In this document: positions 34,901-44,901 of the stretch, piece by piece
Layout: the number at the start of each line of letters is the position of its first letter
Position numbering within the stretch: position 1 is the stretch's first letter
Assembly (NCBI RefSeq): GCF_932526225.1
Contig: NC_064047.1
Span: 14,142,121 to 14,206,120 of the forward strand
Length of the DNA: 64,000 bases
Source of the DNA: Nematostella vectensis
Taxonomy: Eukaryota > Cnidaria > Anthozoa > Actiniaria > Edwardsiidae
Reading direction: 5' to 3'
Made by a program: the position numbers and the translations under genes
The notes under the pieces: model-generated
Told to the model about the DNA's origin: nothing
The model's database searches: none
What the model saw: the letters and a program-made list of their open reading frames with translations, nothing else

Positions 34901-36063
34901 TAGTTTAATATAATAATATTATGATAACTAGTATCTTATTTATCAAAAGATATGAATTACTATTTATATAATAATATTTATATTTCGAGCTCGCATAATC
35001 CGGCCGCCTCGAACTTTGTGTTTTTGGGGTTTTTGTGCCGGAAAAACTATCAAAGCCTACAGGTAGGCTACGAAAACGGCCTCTAATAAATCATCGAAAA
35101 ATCTCTGATAGGCCCCTGTCGCTTATTTCCTTTTTAGTGCCGAAGAAACCTGCTTGGTTACACAGGGGACTTATTTCATTTTTTTTTTCAGATCCTACAC
35201 TAGGTATTTTGGTTCCTATAAAGTCTTAGATGCTATTAATAAGTATTTATATTACTTCCTTTGTACAAAAAAACAAAACCAAAGTCAGGCAGGGGTGGTG
35301 GCTTAATTATTATAGACAGGGGCTTAAATGGGATGGGGGTTATAAGATTTACTTTAACTTATTTTCTATCCTCTAAAAGAGCTATCTCCCCCCTCCCCTC
35401 CCCCATCTTTATGAAAAAATTGGACATTTCTGCAAGCCGGGAAGTAATATTTTTCAGTGCCGATATCTGGAGGGTGGAAACCCCGCGGGTCGCAAGAAGC
35501 AGATCTTAACTGGAAAAGACACAATTCATGAATGCATGGAAGCTTCTTTACTATTTTTTTATTATTATTATTTGGTCATACTAACGAAAAGTGACAATTC
35601 TGACATTTGAGAATTTAAATTATACGAGTTCAGCTGTTATGATATACCAAAACACAATTTTTGTCGTATTTATTCTAGTTTTTATTATAAAAATGACGCA
35701 TTTTGTTTTATGTTCTTCAAAGTGAGTGACCGAGAATGCCAGTCCTCCAGCAGGTCATTCTTGTTCACGCTGTGTAACAAGAATGGCTACCGCCCTGAAA
35801 AGTTGCCATTGAGGGACCCGCCAGATGAATATGCCATTTATGACCACACAAGTTGCGGTCCGGTGTTTGGTGGTCCGGTGTTTGGTGGTGATTGTGACCT
35901 GTTGATCACTGACAACGCGGGGGGTAATAAAGTGTCCTGTACGGAGCCAAGCACGTACGCTCGTCCCCAGGGCGCCACATCTGATGGCCCGTGTGACGTC
36001 TTTGCTGGCAAATACACATTCACACCCGACGAAATGGAGGTGTTTCACGAGGTGGTGGACTGA
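28810..36063 (+). CDS. TRIM-TLDc protein: RING, two B-boxes, coiled coil, TLDc domain
   Basis: Four exons (28810-28995, 30122-31043, 32096-32446, 35723-36063) join in phase to 599 codons. Residues 1-62 form a C3HC4 RING (CSICIEHF, CFHSFCRHC, CPLC). Two B-boxes follow (CQMCDSGEPAQGRC and YCTKHKGEKLKLFCESC with CRDCTVVDHKNH). Then comes a long charged coiled coil, and a TLDc domain (SRWVRCFSAKRDGW, YVFGGYSDVAW, FTPDEMEVF). The RING and B-boxes predict a cytosolic E3 ubiquitin ligase that dimerises through the coiled coil, with TLDc as the likely binding module in place of the usual SPRY or NHL domain. The start is the ATG at 28810, before the RING. The last exon lies in duplicated block A. Confidence 0.85.
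29116..29893. mobile_element. Non-autonomous DNA transposon, about 45-bp inverted repeats, TAA target
   Basis: The left end (GGGAAAGTTCATTTATTATC CCGAGGGAGGGG...) recurs inverted at 29846-29893. Both ends are flanked by TAA, consistent with a three-base target-site duplication as made by Harbinger-type transposases. There is no transposase inside. It lies in the intron between the RING and B-box exons. Confidence 0.8.
30122..31043 (+). CDS. B-box and coiled-coil exon
   Basis: The exon follows TTTTCCTCTTAG in phase 0 and ends ACAG|GTAAAT in phase 1. It opens with a TRIM-typical linker (ISPADVSSLKVNFMINSI), then two B-boxes and about 170 residues of coiled coil (EEILERAKKV, LDENKRAARRDLDQF). 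The last part (SMSKKISVDVSSQVSVG) is poorly conserved. Confidence 0.9.
31205..31275 (+). repeat. Degenerate second copy of the B-box exon end and its donor
   Basis: TTTGTCAAAGACAATCTCAG followed by CCAAGGTAAATTCTC mirrors the end of the upstream exon (ATGTCAAAGAAGATCTCAG, then CAGGTAAATTCTC), with an internal deletion. It lies 170-230 bases inside the intron. Confidence 0.75.
31276..32095 (+). other. TRIM-TLDc intron 3'-part
   Basis: About 800 bases without a gene. Short inverted matches (CCTGGAATTGCC near 31372 and GGCTATTTCCAGG near 31600) hint at another decayed inverted-repeat element. Confidence 0.35.
32096..32446 (+). CDS. TLDc first-half exon
   Basis: It starts after ATAAGATTAG with two bases of a codon and ends at ACAA|GTGAGT. 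It encodes a linker (QFVIAQYEEKDTIWTYHEVQ) and the first half of TLDc: SAILSGKGPEYLRDLL, SRWVRCFSAKRDGW, FHEKCNGKAPNIVLV and GRYVFGGYSDVAW. The acceptor has a weak pyrimidine tract but both phases fit. Confidence 0.8.
32610..34210. mobile_element. 1.6-kb DNA transposon with about 36-bp inverted repeats
   Basis: The left end TGACCGTCCCTGGGAAAACG TACACTTAGGTTTTC recurs inverted at 34174-34209 with three differences. Inside are a 3-fold tandem repeat (33279-33860) and, near both ends, many variants of a short palindrome of the form CCGTGNCNACGG. No transposase frame is seen, so it is non-autonomous. It lies in the last intron of the TRIM-TLDc gene. No convincing target-site duplication was found. 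Confidence 0.8.
33279..33860. repeat. 170-200-bp tandem repeat inside the transposon, about 3 units
   Basis: Units begin with TACCGACTTCGGAGTTTCT or variants at about 33279, 33480, 33647 and 33840 and share ACTAGAGCGGCCA and AAATCCTCGAATT motifs. They differ by small indels. Confidence 0.8.
34481..34605. repeat. 62-bp direct duplication
   Basis: AACTAGAATTGTCTTCGGAC ... ATCGAGCAATTTA is repeated once in tandem with a few differences. Confidence 0.8.
35723..36063 (+). CDS. TLDc second-half terminal exon (copy 2)
   Basis: It starts after TTCTTCAAAG with two bases that complete Met with the upstream exon, and ends at TGA 36061. It encodes SFLFTLCNKNG, AIYDHTSCGPVFGGPVFGG, a DNAGGNK segment and FTPDEMEVFHEVVD. 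The GPVFGG motif is doubled in both copies. Confidence 0.87.
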
Positions 36064-37799
36064 ATACAGCTTTGAACGCCTGTAAAGTGACAATAGACAT
36101 AAAGATGTATAAATATTTGTTAGTTGGTACTGTGTCATGAAATTACTGATTTTGAATTAGGATGTATCGTGGAAATACATGTGTTGTGACCCGCGAATGC
36201 ATCATGGGTAGCATGTAAATCACAAAACTACATGTTATGAAAACCCCAGTGCAAGTGGTAAAAAGCACAAAAAAAGATGAAAAAAAACAGTTTTAAATTT
36301 GAATTTGCTCATTTTTTTGATACCCATGAGCCAACGCGGGCACAAGGATTCTTTAGTTCAGCCTTATTTGAAGTGTGTGTGTACATCTCGAGCTTAGTTC
36401 AGGATTCTATAACACCAGTGCAGCTTACAAGTTTTGATTAATTAAACTGGCTTTCAAAAACAATGCATTTTTGATGTTCAAAATCTGTGACGGATTACTG
36501 CTGTAATAAGCCATTTAAAGCGAGGCTTTAAGATATACAAGATTGTGAAATAGTTTAGGGGAGAAGTCTGTTCAATAATTAAGCTGAGGGTAAGGGGGGA
36601 TTATATGACAATCAATTGGGGACCTTAAATTAAGGTATCCTGAGTCTTGAGGGATGACACTCCCTTAGGGCCTGAATGGTGACTCTGGTTAAGCATTTTA
36701 ACCATGGGCACTCGTCACCTTTTATATTATTTTTTATTACATCATATACATGTATAATGTAATATACCTATTGAAATGTATAGAAATTTGTGGACAAATA
36801 AAGTTGCATGTATGTAGCCTCCTATTCTTGTATGCACAGTCTCCTCGTTATGGCATTATAACACTTGTGAGGGGGGTAATAAGTCACGTATTTTGGGGTA
36901 TAGAATTCGGGTATCGCATTTTTGTGTAGTGAAATTTTCCTGGAGTTATGTCTTTTCTGTGGTATTTGTAGTGGTTTATCATACAAGCGTTGCCATTATT
37001 ATGAGAGAATATCGGACATCGACCATTCAGAGGGCCCTGCCTTCGTCATTGGGAGAATAATAGTGATGGTTGGTCTGAGTGAAAGTTTCTTCCGGTGAAT
37101 TGTTGACCCCGTTTAAGAGAGTCCCTATTATCGAGACGTGTGCCGTGCTAGAAGATTGACACTTTTGTCAGTGAATAAAGTTGTTACTTTATTTAGTATA
37201 TCAAGATATCCCAAAATCAAACCACTTTTTATCGAAAACATGCCCAAGACACAACTTAACTTGTCCCATACAGTTTTATTTGTAGGGAAGAGTAATTATT
37301 TAACGGGGGGTGGGGGGAGTGCTGGTATGTTTGGGGGGGAGGGTTACGTATTTTGAGCTGCGATTTGGGGGAGGGCCTCAAACGTTAGTTAATTCACACC
37401 ACGGTCACTATTCGCCATTTTAACGGTATTTTTGCATTTTACATATGAGGCTAAATAACGACTAATATAGAAACGCCGCTAGACGTGCAGAATAATCAAT
37501 TAAACGTAATGATTTGTGACGTAAGGTTAGTTTTCTGAATTCATAGGTCCAGAATAGACTGGTTGCGTCTGTATCAGATAAGTATATTAAGTATGTTTTC
37601 ATTTAGCTTATAAACGTGCATTATGTTTCTATAGCTGGCCGCTTAGAGAACCTGAGAACGCGAAAACCTGTGTTACCTTTGTGTTTTAACTTCCGCGTCC
37701 AGGCGACATCTTACTCCAAGTTTTCTTTAAGGAGTTTTGTTTCCTAAAACATCGCTCAAAATGGACACTCTTAGCGTCAATAATACAATTAGCCCTTCC
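36064..37799. other. 3' flank of the TRIM-TLDc gene
   Basis: Non-coding and nearly identical to 1198-3239. AATAAA near 36796 is the only obvious candidate polyadenylation signal, over 700 bases after the stop. Confidence 0.5.
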
Positions 37800-38389
37800 A
37801 AGTCCCTATTCTATTCGTGTTATGTCTTAGCTCGTATCTAAAAGTCACTATGCTATTCGTGTTATGTCTTAGCTCGTATCTAAAAGTCCCTATGCTATTC
37901 GTGTTATGTCTTAGCTCGTATCAAAAAGTCCCTATGCTATTCGTGTTATGTCTTAGCTCGTATCTAAAAGTCACTATGCAATTCGTGTCATGTCTTGGCT
38001 CGTATCTAAAGTCCCTATGCTATTCGTGTTATGTCTTAGCTCGTATATAAAAGTCCCTATGCTATTCGTGTTATGTCTTAGCTCGTATCTAAAAGTCCCT
38101 ATGCTATTCGTGTTATGTCTTAGCTCGTATCTAAAAGTCCCTATGCTATTCGTGTCATGTCTTGGCTCGTATCTAAAGTCCCTATGCTATTCGTGTTATG
38201 TCTTAGCTCGTATCTAAAAGTCCCTATGCTATTCGTGTTATGTCTTAGCTCGTATATAAAAGTCCCTATGCTATTCGTGTTATGTCTTAGCTCGTATCTA
38301 AAAGTCCCTATGCTATTCGTGTTATGTCTTAGCTCGTATCTAAAAGTCCCTATGCTATTCGTGTTATGTCTTAGCTCGTATCTAAAAGA
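37800..38389. repeat. 42-bp minisatellite, about 14 units, copy 2
   Basis: The same unit as at 3240 but with two 41-base units (TCGTATCTAAAGTCCC, CTTGGCTCG) that break the reading frame. It has about three units fewer than copy 1. Confidence 0.93.
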
Positions 38390-38947
38390 TCTTTATGATC
38401 CATTCAGCATTATAAAAGAGTGTTTTGAAGCAGATGTACAGTATAAGTACAAACCAAATAGGCGCAAATGTCTCAAATCTTCTCTTACTATTCATAACTT
38501 AAAGATGATGTGATAAGAATGTGGTCTTTAGAAACCACTTTGATCCCCTCTAATCTCTCTCAACCGCTGTTTATTAGCGAGCACATCTCAAACTCAGGTC
38601 TGTATAGGACCGCAAATGATACCCGGCGCGCGAATGATCCCCAAAAACATAATATGCCCACAAATGTTCCCGTAATAATCCACGGAATAAAACACTATGG
38701 AGTGCTTACTGGCTTTACCCTATACTAGAAACATGCTTTTTGTAGAAAAAAAGAAACAATAATACTGTCGACAGTATCACGACAATATCGCAATAATAGG
38801 AATATGCAAGGCAGTGCATAACTCTGCATAACATGATGGTCTGGATGGGGTTAACCGACTGGCGACAAACGGCCTGAAGGGTAACCGACTACCGACAAAA
38901 CATGAAAACTAGTGACTAGCGACAAAAAATATTTGTCGACTACAGAC

Positions 38948-39470
38948 ATTATTTCCCGTCTTTTTACTCTTTACTTCCATCGTCAATCTACAAAATACGT
39001 CATTTCAGAATCTGCACTGTTTTTCATGTTGCATCAACTTTTCTGTCAATTATTAATCCATAATTAATTTATTATCAATAAGTTATCAATTACTACTCAA
39101 TCCTAAATAATGTTTAACCTAGTTTATACATAAAATCTGGTACAAAAGCGAATACTAATTTAGATTTACCGACTACCGACAAAGACCGATAATTCTTCCT
39201 GACTACCGACAAATTATAAAAGATTTAACTGACTACCGACATCCAGACCCTGGTTCCTAATCACTCTATCCATTCAGGATGGTACAAAAACACGAAGAGT
39301 ATATTTCTATCTCTAGAAGTATCTTTATTGTGATTGCTGTGAAGGAGGATTCATCTATTTATATGTGTGCTTCACGCCATATAGCATAGTTTTTATTCGT
39401 TAATAGTTTGGAAATATTTTCCCACATATTGGTTTTTAGCAGAAACTGGTAAATCGAGGTTAAAGGGACA
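38948..39470. other. Unique upstream region of the VWDE-like gene
   Basis: AT-rich DNA with several dispersed copies of GACTACCGACAAA, also seen at the end of block A. No exon is recognised. Confidence 0.45.
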
Positions 39471-39672
39471 TGCCCGCGGCCTGTGCGATCTTGGTTTAAG
39501 ATACATGCCCGCGGCCTGTGCGGTCTAGGTTTAAGATACATGCCCGCGGCCTGTGCGGTCTAGCTTTAAGGGACATGCCCGCGGCCTGTGCGGTCTTGGT
39601 TTAAGGGACATGCCCGCGGCCTGTGCGGTCTTGGTTTAAGGGACATGCCCGCGGCCTGTGCGGTCTTGCTTT
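39465..39672. repeat. 35-bp GC-rich repeat upstream of the VWDE-like gene, 6 units
   Basis: ATGCCCGCGGCCTGTGCGGT CTTGGTTTAAGGGAC recurs at 39471, 39506, 39541, 39576, 39611 and 39646, ending about 110 bases before the start codon. Its GC-rich, CpG-containing unit contrasts with the AT-rich surroundings, so it could be part of the promoter; this is inference. Confidence 0.85.
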
Positions 39673-39779
39673 GCGCTTCCACAGTGGCCCGGATTTTGAG
39701 CATGCGCCCAAGTGATTTTGAAATCGCCACCCTCAACTTTACTTTTCTTTTTTTCCCTCTGAGCTAAAGCTAATTGACA

Positions 39780-40248
39780 ATGGGAAGATTTGCAGCTTGT
39801 ATCCTTGTTCTTTACGCCTTTACTGGCTTCAAGGGAACGTCCGACGGGAGAAGCTGCCCAAGGCCCGCCGGCCCCTGCTCAGCAGCGAACTACATCCCGA
39901 TTAAAGACCCGCATAGAAGCACAAAATACAGATACAAAAGACCGCAGCCCGCCTTGTGCGACTACCTCCTTCAGCCCGGATGGTATCGGTTCACTAGCAG
40001 TGTCGGCGGCGAGATCCCGACCACTAAACCCGAGCCGAACATGTGTGGAACCTTAGCGCCGATATGGATGAGGGGGACCCACCCAGAAACGATTGGGGCA
40101 ACCAAGGAAACTACCGCGTGCGTTAACGTCAATAACAGGAACAACGGCTGCTTCCGGTCTATTGACATGTGCGTGGAGATGTGCAGCGGAGGGTACTATG
40201 TCTACTATCTTCGACCTCCTTATGGGTGCTCAATGGAGTACTGCGCAG
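39780..40248 (+). CDS. Signal peptide and D8C-like domain exon
   Basis: The start is ATG at 39780, followed by a hydrophobic leader (MGRFAACILVLYAFTGF). The mature part carries CDYLLQPGWYRFTSSVGGE, MCGTLAPIWMRGTHP and CVEMCSGGYYVYYLRPPYGC, the pattern of the Cys-rich D8C domain of uromodulin-type proteins. It ends GCAG|GTAGGT in phase 1. Confidence 0.85.
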
Positions 40249-40289
40249 GTAGGTTTTCGGGACACCAGTTATTGGAGCTGGTCACGCGA

Positions 40290-40628
40290 GGAAAGCGTTG
40301 CGTGACCATGAATGGCTGTTCTTGTTGCGTGACCATGAATGGCTGTGCTCGTTGCGTGACCATGAATGGCTGCGCTCGTTGCGTGACTATGAATGGCTGT
40401 GCTCGTTGCGTGACCCTTTATGACTGTGCTCGCTGCGTGACCATGAATGGCTGCGCTCGTTGTGTGACCATGAATGGCTGTGCTCGTTGTGTGACCATGA
40501 ATGGCTATCCTCGTTGCGTGACTATGAATGGCTATCCTCGTTGCGTGACTATGAATGGCTGTGCTCGTTGCGTGACCATTTATGGCTTTGCTTAGTGCGT
40601 GACCATGAATGGCTGCGCTGCTTGCGTG
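40290..40628 (+). repeat. 27-bp intronic minisatellite, about 12 units
   Basis: GCGTGACCATGAATGGCTGT GCTCGTT repeated with point changes. It is in frame with nothing upstream, because the exon ends before it, although the frame from the start codon stays open through it (27 is a multiple of three). Confidence 0.9.
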
Positions 40629-40757
40629 ATTCTGTTTGTAAATATCAGTGGTGTATTATGTAACACTGTACACATCTCTACAAAGTGGTAGAAAATCAAA
40701 CGTTTGAGGAATGTTTGGTAGGCATTTTTGGTTTTTAAACTGTATCCTTTTTTCAAG

Positions 40758-40805
40758 GCGATGGAATACCCTGCGACGAAGGCTTCAGTGGACCAAATTG
40801 CACAG
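40758..40805 (+). CDS. 48-base mini-exon, half EGF
   Basis: It encodes DGIPCDEGFSGPNCT between TTTTTCAAG and ACAG|GTATCC. Phases fit exactly on both sides, and it completes a disulfide module with the end of the previous exon (EYCAG). Confidence 0.72.
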
Positions 40806-41538
40806 GTATCCCATATCTTCAATCCAGACATATCAGAGCTGTGACAGACTGTGATTGTTATCGGGGGGAAGGAAGGGGACGATACAAAAACATGAGGGTA
40901 TTATTTGGGGGGGGACACAACCTCGCCCCGACTGGTCTTAACCTTGTATATATATATTTTTTAATTTGGGTAGAAACAAAAAGCCCAAGCTGTCGTGGTC
41001 TCACCAGAACAATAAATACAATACACCGAGAGTCGAATTCCAGTTTTTGGTTTATTATTTTATAAATTTGGGAAGAAAGTTTTCCCTTTATATGTGTACT
41101 ATACATCTTATTGAAGTACTGGTATATTACAATAAAACCCCACTTAATCGAGGCGGTTAATTTTTCGTTAGCTCGATTTCTCTTAGATTATCTTAATTAA
41201 TAATCCAAATTCCAAACCGAAATAATTCTCCGCTCACACTATTTTGATCGTTTCCACAAACCCCATTTCCTCTACATTTCCTTTCTATATCTTTTCTTCC
41301 CAAAACAAGCAATTATGATTTTTTTTTTCTTATTCCGGTTGCCAGTCTTTTTTTTAGATGGTTTCCTAGACCCATATAAGGGTACTGATAACTTTTTCGT
41401 GATTTCAATAAAAAAAAATTGAACAGCAAATATATTTCCATGTGAGCTCCTTTACCTAGAGCCTCGGCTAATAACTCGAACTGATTTCCCTTTCTCTCAG
41501 AGTAACGGAGTTCTATTGTATTTGTACTATTATCACAG
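40806..41538 (+). other. Intron with transposon-like fragments
   Basis: The sequence AACCCCACTTAATCGAGGCG near 41136 resembles the end motif of pogo/Tc1-type elements, with related CTCGGCTAATAACTCGAAC near 41462. No coding sequence is seen. Confidence 0.35.
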
Positions 41539-41786
41539 CTGACGTGAAAGCCGTTTTCCCGAGTTCTCTGGTCCCCAAGCCAAAGGTGGAGCCCTTGACT
41601 ACCGGCGACAGGGACCTATTCATGGTGTGAAACTTCACCTTTCCTCTGTGGAGTAACGTCTCCTTCAACATCGAGTGGTACGATGGTCCAACACTGAGTA
41701 GTAATATGACGTCTTGCAGGAACAAAGGAGAAAATTGTGTTTATGACCCCTTGCAAAGTCGGATCAGGCCTAAACTAGGGAGCACG
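41539..41786 (+). CDS. N-terminal beta-domain exon with in-frame TGA
   Basis: It encodes ADVKAVFPSSLVPKPKVEP, GDRDLFMV, then TGA at 41628, then NFTFPLWSNVSFNIEWYDG and CRNKGENCVYDP. Protein-like sequence continues in the same frame on both sides of the stop, and acceptor and donor phases fit. A cysteine codon (TGT or TGC) is the likely original. It ends ACG|GTAAGT in phase 0. Confidence 0.75.
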
Positions 41787-41825
41787 GTAAGTAGTGCCTC
41801 CATAGCCATTGACGTGTGGAAAATT

Positions 41826-42125
41826 GGAAGATCAGAGGGAAGGAATGGCGGGGCTTTGGAAGATCAGAGGGAAGGAAAGGCGGGGCTTTGGAAGATCAGA
41901 GGGAAGGAATGGCGGGGCTTTGGAAGATCAGAGGGAAGGAAAGGCGGGGCTTTGGAAGATCAGAGGGAAGGAAAGGCGGGGCTTTGGAAGATCAGAGGGA
42001 AGGAATGGCGGGGCTTTGGAAGATCAGAGGGAAGGAATGGCAGGGCTTTGGTTGATCAAAGGGAAGGAATGGCAGGGCTTTGTAAGTAGTGCAACCATAG
42101 CCATTGACGTGTGAAAAATTGGAAG
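41826..42125 (+). repeat. 32-bp array, 8 units, with a second copy of the donor region
   Basis: GGAAGATCAGAGGGAAGGAA TGGCGGGGCTTT is repeated. Before and after it the donor region recurs: GTAAGTAGTGCCTCCATAGC at 41787 and GTAAGTAGTGCAACCATAGC at 42082. Confidence 0.88.
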
Positions 42126-42144
42126 ATTAGAGGGAAGGAATGAC

Positions 42145-43137
42145 AGGGCTTTGAAAAATGGGGGGCTTGGTGAGGGGGGAGGGCCGGGGAGGTGTGTGGC
42201 TTGGTGAGGGGGGCAGTGGGTGAAGTGTTAGGCTTGGTGAGGGGAAGAGGGTGAAGTGCGAGGCTTGGTGAGGGAGGGGGGTAAAATGCGAGGCTTGGTG
42301 AGGGGGAGGGGGTGAAGTGTGATTCTTGGTGAGGGGGAGGGGGTGAAGTGTGAGTCTTGGTAAGGGGGAGGGGGTGAAATGTTATGCTTGGTAAGAGAGA
42401 AGGGGTGAAGTGTGAGGTTTGGTAAGGGGGAAGGGGTGAAGTGTGATGCTTGGTGAAGGAGAGGGGGTGGAGTGTGGTGCTTGGTGAGGAGGAGGGGGTG
42501 AAGTGTGAGGGTTGGTGAGGGGGAGGGGGTGAAGTGTAAGACTTGGTGAGGGGGAGGGGGTGAAGTGTGATGCTTGGTGAAGGGGAGGTGGTGAAGTGTG
42601 ATGCTTGGTGAGGAGAAGGGGGTGAATTATGAGGCTTGGTGAGGGGGAGGGGGTGAAGTGTGAGGCTTGGTGAGGGAGAGGGGGTGAAGTGTAAGGCTTG
42701 GTGAGGTGGAGGGGGTGAAGTGTGAGGCTTGGTTAGGGGGAGGGGGTGAAGTGTAAAGCTTGGTGAGGGGGAGGGGGTGAAGTGTGAGGCTTGGTGAGGG
42801 GGAGGGGGTGAAGTGTGAGGCTTGGTGAGGGGGAGGGGGTGAAGTGTGAGGCTTGGTGAGGGGGAGGGGGTGAAGTGTGAGGCTTGGTGAGGGGGAGGGG
42901 GTGAAGTGTGAGGCTTGGTGAAGGGGAGGGGGTGAAGTGTAAGGCTTGGTGAAGGGGAGTGGGTGAAGTGTGAGGCTTGGTTAGGGGGAGGGGGTGAAGT
43001 GTGAGGCTTGGTGAAGGGGAGGGGGTGAAGTGTGAGGCTTGGTGAAGGGGAGGGGGTGAAGTGTGAGGCTTGGTTAGGGGGAGTGGGTGAAGTGTGAGGC
43101 TTGGTGAGGGGGAGGGGTGAAGTATGAGGCTTACAGG
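42145..43137 (+). repeat. 31-bp G-rich minisatellite, about 32 units
   Basis: GAGGCTTGGTGAGGGGGAGG GGGTGAAGTGT repeated. The G-runs are on the coding strand, so both the DNA and the transcribed intron could form G-quadruplexes. A less ordered purine-rich zone runs on to about 43430. Confidence 0.92.
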
Positions 43138-43675
43138 GGGGAGTTGGAGGCAGGGGCAGGCTAGGGGTGTTGGTGGTGGAGAAGGGGCATGAAGGTGGGT
43201 GGGCTTCGGAAAGACAAGGGGAAAATGGAGTGCTAGGTTGGGAAAGGGGACGGAAAAATTGACAATGGTAAGGGTAAGGATGGTAAAGAAGGTTAATTTG
43301 GGGAATAGGAAGGTTTTAGGGCCAGGAATGTAGAGGGAAGGGAATGGGGGGTGGAATGTAGAGGGAAGGGAAGGTGGAATGTAGAAGGAAGGGGGTGGGA
43401 GGTGGAATGTAGAGGGGAGGGCCTTTGGACGCGCCATACTGATTATAGATCTGTTTTGGAATCTTAGACCACCTGTCGGCTAAGGATGAAGTATAACACG
43501 CATTTGGGTAACAAATGGACCAGGCAGAAGTACAGTGATCCCTATTATATTGGGATAGAGGTAATAGGTTTTACGAAAATCCTTGTCTTGACAAGGAGAG
43601 AGCACTCCGCCTTCAAGAATAGTTGATTATCTGATTTTTTATCTGAAATTTTAGTAATCCATGCCCGTCTTGCAG

Positions 43676-44008
43676 GTTCATCCAAGACACATTTTGACGA
43701 AAGAGTGCGACAAGCCATTTGACATCACCCTCAGGACCACAGTACCGATACACATCTTGCCCCACCCTCTCCTCCCAATCAAGATATTCGCTACGCTGCT
43801 CACAACTAACAATTTGGGCATTTTTGATAACTGCCAAGTCGCGTTCTCACACGGTGATGACGTAGGGACCACGTACAATGTCCGAGTACGAAGTGTCTGT
43901 GATACGCTGATAGACGGGCAGTCCCGTGTGGTGCATATTTTATTCAAAGGTCCTTCTGACTCACTTCCTAGTTTGATTTGGGATGACTATATCTTGCCGC
44001 GTGTACGG
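43676..44008 (+). CDS. 111-codon exon before the vWD domain
   Basis: Phase 0 on both sides, from TCTTGCAG to CGG|GTAAGT. It encodes VHPRHILTKECDKPFDITL, IFATLLTTNNLGIFDNCQ and SVCDTLIDGQSRVVHILF. This region precedes vWD in VWDE-like proteins; no domain name can be given with confidence. Confidence 0.75.
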
Positions 44009-44651
44009 GTAAGTCTACATTGGCTGCGCGTTTTTATCTAGTGTTTTATGGTCGAGCGTGTTTAGCGTTTTAAAAGTTGGTTCTAATGGTTGGGCTCTAT
44101 TTTGGTCTAGCGATTTTATCTTTGGGCGTTTTGAAGCTTTTTATCGTTAAGCGTTTTATTGGCTAGATTCTATTTTGGTCTAGTGTATTTTAGGTCTAGC
44201 GTTTTTAACGTTTTAAAGATTAGGTGTTTTGATGGCTGGGCTTTTAAGGACGTTTTTATTTTTGGACGCTTTGTTACGGTCAGAAGAGGCGACTTGCAAA
44301 CCCAAGACTGCCCCTCCCCCATCCTGCATTCTTGCTGAGCATTGGCACGGTGAACATTGATAAAAAATAAAGGATCATACCGTTACCATGGTCACCAGTA
44401 TTTTGAGAGAGTTTGATCGCGGAGGATCGATATATTTACCGAGATGCAGACGACATGAAATAATCTAAGCCTCTACGTGCGAATGTATCACGTTTTACTA
44501 GAAACTAAGTTTTGTTGTTTATGTTATTTTTTTTGTGGTTTTTGTTATTGTTGTTGTTGTTCTCGCCGTTATATTATTGTTGTTGTTGTTTAAAAAGCAG
44601 GCATTACCGTGTGCATATTTTTATACACTTTTTTTTTGCTTGCTTTGGTAG
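44009..44651 (+). other. Intron without other features
   Basis: It has degenerate TTTTGGTCTAGCGTTTT motifs and TTG runs. No gene. Confidence 0.45.
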
Positions 44652-44725
44652 GTCACAGTAGAACAGACAGAGAATCGAGAATGTCGAACTTATAACGACC
44701 CTCACTTCAGCACATTTGACGGAAA
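44652..44725 (+). CDS. vWD domain exon 1
   Basis: It encodes VTVEQTENRECRTYNDPHFS TFDGK; the DPHFSTFDG motif is the hallmark start of a von Willebrand type D domain. It ends GGAAA|GTAAGA in phase 2. Confidence 0.85.
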
Positions 44726-44837
44726 GTAAGAAGAAAATTCAGGTTATGCAAGCCTACCAGTTTTGCCTTGCGCGCCTCGATGTATATCGTGTTTGAGAAA
44801 GTAATCGCCTTTGAAACCCATATCATCTGCTTTTTAG

Positions 44838-44901
44838 GTATTACCCTTTTTTACACCACGGTGACTACGTGCTGTTCCAAGATACTGACCACCACACCGA
44901 G
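44838..44901 (+). CDS. vWD domain exon 2 (HHTE exon)
   Basis: One base completes Lys, then YYPFLHHGDYVLFQDTDHHT E, ending ACCGAG|GTATGT in phase 0. The next recognisable vWD exon (VHTRLW) starts at 54228 in phase 0, so the intron is 9.3 kb. The last 21 bases of this exon and the donor form the unit of the array that follows. Confidence 0.82.

Larger units (their letters stand above)
34868..38947. repeat. Segmental duplication block A, copy 2
   Basis: It matches 1-4523. It begins inside the last intron of the TRIM-TLDc gene and includes the last exon, the 3' flank and a shortened 42-bp array. The right end is at ATTTGTCGACTACAGACA, after which copy 2 continues into the upstream region of the VWDE-like gene. 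Confidence 0.95.

Noticed and set aside
41628..41630. Selenocysteine codon at the TGA
   Set aside because: A likely cysteine position makes it thinkable, but the gene is spliced, has a second stop of a different kind (TAG) and I see no SECIS-type hairpin. A nonsense mutation or base error is simpler.
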